Part shown: one piece after another, positions 8,891 through 11,735 of the stretch | How the letters are laid out: every line of letters starts with the position of its first letter | How positions within the stretch are numbered: position 1 is the stretch's first letter | Assembly (NCBI GenBank): GCA_002433675.1 | Contig: DJIP01000024.1 | Span: forward strand, 1-11,735 | Direction of reading: 5' to 3' | DNA: 11,735 nucleotides | Origin: Halomonas halophila | GTDB taxonomy: Bacteria > Pseudomonadota > Gammaproteobacteria > Pseudomonadales > Halomonadaceae | The notes under the pieces: model-generated | What the model was told of the DNA's origin: nothing | The model's input: the letters and a program-made list of their open reading frames with translations, nothing else | Databases searched by the model: none | Position numbers and translations under genes: made by a program

Positions 8891-8905
8891 TGGCAGACCC
8901 TGCCA
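8891..8905. repeat. Inverted repeat in the metK/tkt intergenic region
   Basis: TGGCAG, a 3-nt centre and CTGCCA form perfect 6-bp arms roughly midway between the candidate metK and tkt promoters. It could be a regulator site serving one or both genes; chance is also plausible. Confidence 0.4.
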
Positions 8906-8928
8906 GGCGTGGATCAAGTCCCCGGCAT

Positions 8929-8957
8929 TTGATGGATCTGTCATTTCCGGCGACAAT
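8929..8957 (+). promoter_or_regulatory. Candidate sigma70 promoter of tkt
   Basis: TTGATG (8929-8934), a 17-bp spacer and GACAAT (8952-8957) each match consensus at 4 of 6 positions with ideal spacing. Transcription would start near 8964, leaving a leader of about 138 nt before the tkt ATG. Confidence 0.45.
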
Positions 8958-9013
8958 ATGTCCCCGATCGATCCGCGCCGCCCCTCCCGCCCTCGTTGTC
9001 CACAGGCACGACA

Positions 9014-9046
9014 GGCGGCGCCTATCCTTGACGCCGCTGCGCCGCC
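9014..9046 (+). other. GC-rich hairpin in the tkt 5' leader
   Basis: GGCGGCGC (9014-9021) pairs perfectly with GCGCCGCC (9039-9046) around a 17-nt loop that includes TATCCTTGA. It ends 44 nt before the ribosome binding site. It does not resemble a known riboswitch to my eye; it may simply stabilise the leader. An alternative pairing uses CGCCGC inside the loop (9032-9037) with 9015-9020. Confidence 0.45.
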
Positions 9047-9101
9047 CCCACCGGGCAGGCCAACGTCAGATTGCCACTTTGCCCCAGGCGAGGAGCCCTC
9101 A

Positions 9102-11093
9102 ATGCCGTCCCGTTTCGAACTGGCCAACGCCATTCGCGCCCTTTCCATGGATGCCGTCCAGAAGGCCAACTCCGGCCACCCCGGAGCCCCGATGGGTATG
9201 GCCGATATCGCCGAGGTGCTGTGGAACGACTACCTCGTCCACAACCCTGACGATCCCAAGTGGGCCGATCGCGACCGTTTCGTGCTGTCCAACGGCCACG
9301 GCTCCATGCTGCTGTACTCCCTTTTGCACCTGTCAGGCTACGATCTGGGTCTGGAAGAACTGCAGAACTTCCGCCAGCTCCACGCCAAGACCGCAGGTCA
9401 CCCCGAGTACGGCTACGCTCCCGGCGTCGAGACCACCACCGGCCCCCTCGGCCAGGGCCTGGCCAACGCCGTCGGCATGGCCATGGCAGAGCGCACCCTG
9501 GCGGGTCAGTTCAACCGCCCGGGCCACGAGATCGTCGACCACTACACCTATTGCTTCCTCGGCGATGGCTGCCTGATGGAAGGCATCTCCCATGAGGTCG
9601 CCTCGCTTGCCGGCACCCACCAGCTCGGCAAGCTGATCGCCTTCTACGATGACAATGGCATCTCCATCGACGGCGAGGTCGAAGGCTGGTTTACCGACGA
9701 TACCGCCAAGCGCTTCGAAGCCTACGGCTGGCACGTGGTGCCAGCGGTAGACGGACACAAGCCTGAGGAGATCAAGGCCGCCATCGAGATGGCCCGCACC
9801 CAGCAGGATCGCCCGACCCTGATTATCTGCAAGACCGTCATCGGCTTCGGCGCCCCCAACAAGCAGGGCAAGGAAGAATGCCACGGTGCGGCACTCGGCG
9901 AAGAGGAAGTCGCAGCGGCGCGCAAGCAACTCGACTGGCCCCATGCGCCCTTCCATATTCCCGAGGACGTCTACCAGGGCTGGGACGCCTGCGAGCGCGG
10001 GCAGAAGCACCAGGCCGACTGGCAGGCTCGCTTCGAGCGCTACCAGCAGGAGCACCCGGAGCTGGCCCGCGAGTTCCTGCGTCGCCAGAAGGGAGAGTTG
10101 CCCAGCGAACTCAACAGCGAAGCGCTGGTCGAGGCCGCCCAGGAGAAGGGCGAATCCGTGGCCTCACGCAAGGCCTCGCTGAATTGCCTCAACGAGCTCG
10201 GCCCGCAGCTGCCGGAACTGCTGGGCGGCAGTGCCGACCTGGCGCCGTCCAACCTGACCTTCTGGAAGGGTGCCGAGGCCATCAGCGCCGAAGCCGCAGG
10301 CGGCAACTACCTGCACTACGGGGTACGCGAGTTCGGCATGGGCGCCATCATGAACGGTATCGCCCTGCACGGCGGCTTCGTGCCCTACGGCGCCACCTTC
10401 CTGATCTTCATGGAGTACATGCGCAACGCCGTGCGCATGGCGGCGCTGATGAACCAGCGCGCCATCTTTGTCTACACCCACGACTCCATCGGTCTGGGCG
10501 AGGACGGCCCGACCCACCAGCCGATCGAGCAGCTGACCAGTCTGCGTACCACCCCGAACCTGTGCACCTGGCGCCCTTGTGACGCGGTCGAGACCGCGGC
10601 CGCCTGGGCCCACGCGGTCAAGCGCAGCGCCGGCCCCACCGCGCTGGTACTGTCCCGTCAAGGCCTGCCTCACCAAGAGCGCAGCAAGAGCCAGCTGGCC
10701 AACATCCAGCGTGGTGGCTATGTACTCAAGGACAGCGAAGGCACCCCTGAACTGATCCTGATCGCCACCGGCTCCGAGGTGACCCTGGCCATGCAGGCCG
10801 CCGAAACCCTGGAGGCCGAAGGCAAGCAGGTGCGCGTGGTATCGATGCCGGCCACCGACGTCTTCGACAGCCAGGACGCCGACTACCGTGAGTCCGTCCT
10901 GCCGCGCAGTGTTCGCGCCCGTCTGGCCATCGAGGCTGGCCATCGCGACTACTGGAGCAAGTACGTGGGCCTCGACGGCGACACCATCGGCATGTCCAGC
11001 TTTGGCGAGTCAGCCCCGGCGGGCGACCTGTTCAAGCACTTCGGTTTCACCGTGGACAACCTGGTGGAACGCGCCAAGGCGCTGCTGGGTTAA
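9102..11093 (+). CDS. tkt: Transketolase
   Basis: A 663-residue thiamine-diphosphate enzyme, the same length as E. coli TktA. It moves two-carbon ketol units between sugar phosphates in the non-oxidative pentose phosphate pathway, in the cytosol. Diagnostic residues fall at the E. coli positions: SGHPGAPMG with His26, NGHGSMLLY with His66, [15 protein letters not shown] (111-125), the cofactor motif GDGCLMEG (154-161, Asp155) and Asn185 in [11 protein letters not shown]. The pyrimidine domain has VREFGMGAI (catalytic Glu near 411) and [16 protein letters not shown] (about 465-480). The C-terminal domain ends in [10 protein letters not shown]. The start at 9102 is supported by AGGAG 6 nt upstream. 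The in-frame reading can be extended to 8778, but the extra 108 residues have no ribosome binding site, are low-complexity and would make the protein too long. Pseudomonad-type neighbours epd and pgk are not downstream; two hairpins follow instead. Confidence 0.98.
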   Translation: MPSRFELANAIRALSMDAVQKANSGHPGAPMGMADIAEVLWNDYLVHNPDDPKWADRDRFVLSNGHGSMLLYSLLHLSGYDLGLEELQNFRQLHAKTAGHPEYGYAPGVETTTGPLGQGLANAVGMAMAERTLAGQFNRPGHEIVDHYTYCFLGDGCLMEGISHEVASLAGTHQLGKLIAFYDDNGISIDGEVEGWFTDDTAKRFEAYGWHVVPAVDGHKPEEIKAAIEMARTQQDRPTLIICKTVIGFGAPNKQGKEECHGAALGEEEVAAARKQLDWPHAPFHIPEDVYQGWDACERGQKHQADWQARFERYQQEHPELAREFLRRQKGELPSELNSEALVEAAQEKGESVASRKASLNCLNELGPQLPELLGGSADLAPSNLTFWKGAEAISAEAAGGNYLHYGVREFGMGAIMNGIALHGGFVPYGATFLIFMEYMRNAVRMAALMNQRAIFVYTHDSIGLGEDGPTHQPIEQLTSLRTTPNLCTWRPCDAVETAAAWAHAVKRSAGPTALVLSRQGLPHQERSKSQLANIQRGGYVLKDSEGTPELILIATGSEVTLAMQAAETLEAEGKQVRVVSMPATDVFDSQDADYRESVLPRSVRARLAIEAGHRDYWSKYVGLDGDTIGMSSFGESAPAGDLFKHFGFTVDNLVERAKALLG

Positions 11094-11101
11094 GCCCGCC
11101 G

Positions 11102-11122
11102 CAGGCCGGCACTCCCGGCCTG
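11102..11122 (+). terminator. Hairpin directly after tkt
   Basis: CAGGCCGG and CCGGCCTG pair perfectly around a 5-nt loop, starting 9 bp after the tkt stop. There is no real T-tract (TTGCGACC follows), so termination may be partial and rely on the second hairpin. Confidence 0.55.
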
Positions 11123-11152
11123 TTGCGACCGAAAGCGTGACCAGCAGAAACG

Positions 11153-11184
11153 AGCAGGGGCACGGCTTACGCCGTGCCCCTGCT
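11153..11184. terminator. Bidirectional terminator between convergent tkt and aldolase
   Basis: A perfect 14-bp GC-rich stem (11153-11166 with 11171-11184; core GGGGCACGGC) closes on a TTAC loop between the two convergent genes. The minus-strand side continues CGTTTCTGC and the plus-strand side GTATCT, so neither has a long T-run, but the position and symmetry fit a shared terminator. Confidence 0.8.
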
Positions 11185-11256
11185 GTATCTAGCGACCTTG
11201 ATGGTCGGCCTAGGCGGCCTGGTCCTCTAACTTGCGGTTGTTGCGGCAGTCTTGGA

Positions 11257-11735
11257 TCAGGCGATGGTGACATCCGGCGCCAGATAGACGTCCTGAATGG
11301 CGTTGAGCAGGCTTACCCCGTCGCGCATCGGCTTCTGGAAGGCCTTGCGACCGGAGATCAGGCCCATGCCACCGGCCCGTTTGTTGATCACCGCGGTACG
11401 CACCGCCTGGGTCAGGTCGCCCTCTCCGGTAGAGGCCCCGCCGGAGTTGATCAGCCCGGCACGGCCCATATAGGCGTTGGCCACCTGATAGCGGGCCAGA
11501 TCGATCGGGTGATCGCTGGTCAGCTCGCTGTAGACCTTCTCATGGGTATTGCCGAAGCCGATGGTGCGATAGCCATCGTTGTTCTCGGGCAGCTTCTGCT
11601 TGACGATGTCCGCCTTGAGCGTCGCCGCCAGGTGGACCGCCTGACTGGTGAGGTCGGAGGCCACATGATAGTCGGTGCCCTCATGCTTGAAGGCCGGATT
11701 GCGCAGGTAGGCCCACAGCACGGTCACCATGCCCA
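11257..11735 (-). CDS. Class I fructose-bisphosphate aldolase, C-terminal part (start beyond window)
   Basis: The last 158 residues of a class I (Schiff-base) aldolase of the FbaB/DhnA type, which splits fructose 1,6-bisphosphate to dihydroxyacetone phosphate and glyceraldehyde 3-phosphate in glycolysis and makes it in gluconeogenesis. Visible are [11 protein letters not shown], whose first lysine is in the usual position of the Schiff-base residue, a glycine-rich [13 protein letters not shown], and the phosphate-binding [16 protein letters not shown], followed by a helix and the ending APDVTIA. A family member is usually 300-350 residues, so roughly half is missing. It has no similarity to class II zinc aldolases (Fba), the type next to pgk and tkt in pseudomonads. 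It is convergent with tkt. An ATG at 11728-11730 is internal; the frame stays open to the edge. Family call is strong; fbaB is the likely symbol but is not asserted. Confidence 0.93.
   Translation of the reverse strand, partial: GMVTVLWAYLRNPAFKHEGTDYHVASDLTSQAVHLAATLKADIVKQKLPENNDGYRTIGFGNTHEKVYSELTSDHPIDLARYQVANAYMGRAGLINSGGASTGEGDLTQAVRTAVINKRAGGMGLISGRKAFQKPMRDGVSLLNAIQDVYLAPDVTIA

Noticed and set aside
8778..9101. 108-residue N-terminal extension of transketolase
   Set aside because: It would exceed the family length, lacks an RBS, is Pro/Arg-rich and overlaps promoter-like sequence. Starting at 9102 places His26, Asp155 and Asn185 at the E. coli positions.

Overview
The window looks like a chromosomal segment of a GC-rich gammaproteobacterium, most likely a Halomonas-like member of the Halomonadaceae. 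This is an inference from base composition, the LigB-type DNA ligase, and the divergent metK/tkt pair; no rRNA or other firm taxonomic marker is present. I see no insertion sequence, tRNA, CRISPR array, prophage or plasmid gene. Most of the window is ordinary core metabolism, and I did not find a convincing new multi-gene system.

Layout. Positions 1-507 (-) hold the N-terminal 169 residues of a glutathione S-transferase that runs off the left edge. It is divergent from a TetR-family regulator (653-1237, +). A 7+7 bp palindrome (615-632) in the shared intergenic region overlaps the likely tetR promoter and is a good operator candidate. Next on the minus strand come an LpxH-like metallophosphoesterase (1314-2117), S-adenosylhomocysteine hydrolase ahcY (2313-3740), and the NAD-dependent DNA ligase ligB (3757-5892), whose stop lies 16 bp before the ahcY start. 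Upstream of ligB are two unrecognised small membrane-protein genes (6119-6586 and 6009-6122, -) that share a 4-bp ATGA stop/start overlap.

Positions 6587-7425 are gene-poor. They hold ten consecutive units of a degenerate 11-bp tandem repeat (6927-7036), followed by a short 10-bp-period tract. A perfect 16-bp hairpin terminator (7426-7461) ends metK (7510-8730, -), the SAM synthetase. metK is divergent from transketolase tkt (9102-11093, +), with promoters and a GC-rich leader hairpin between them. Two hairpins separate tkt from the convergent C-terminal part of a class I fructose-bisphosphate aldolase (11257 to the right edge, -).

How the genes work together. metK makes S-adenosylmethionine and ahcY removes S-adenosylhomocysteine, the product of SAM-dependent methylation, so two steps of the activated-methyl cycle lie about 3.8 kb apart. 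tkt and the aldolase belong to the pentose phosphate pathway and glycolysis/gluconeogenesis. The most distinctive observations are the export-signal-like N-terminus and extra segments of LigB, the coupled small membrane genes upstream of it, the 11-bp-period array, and the TetR palindrome.
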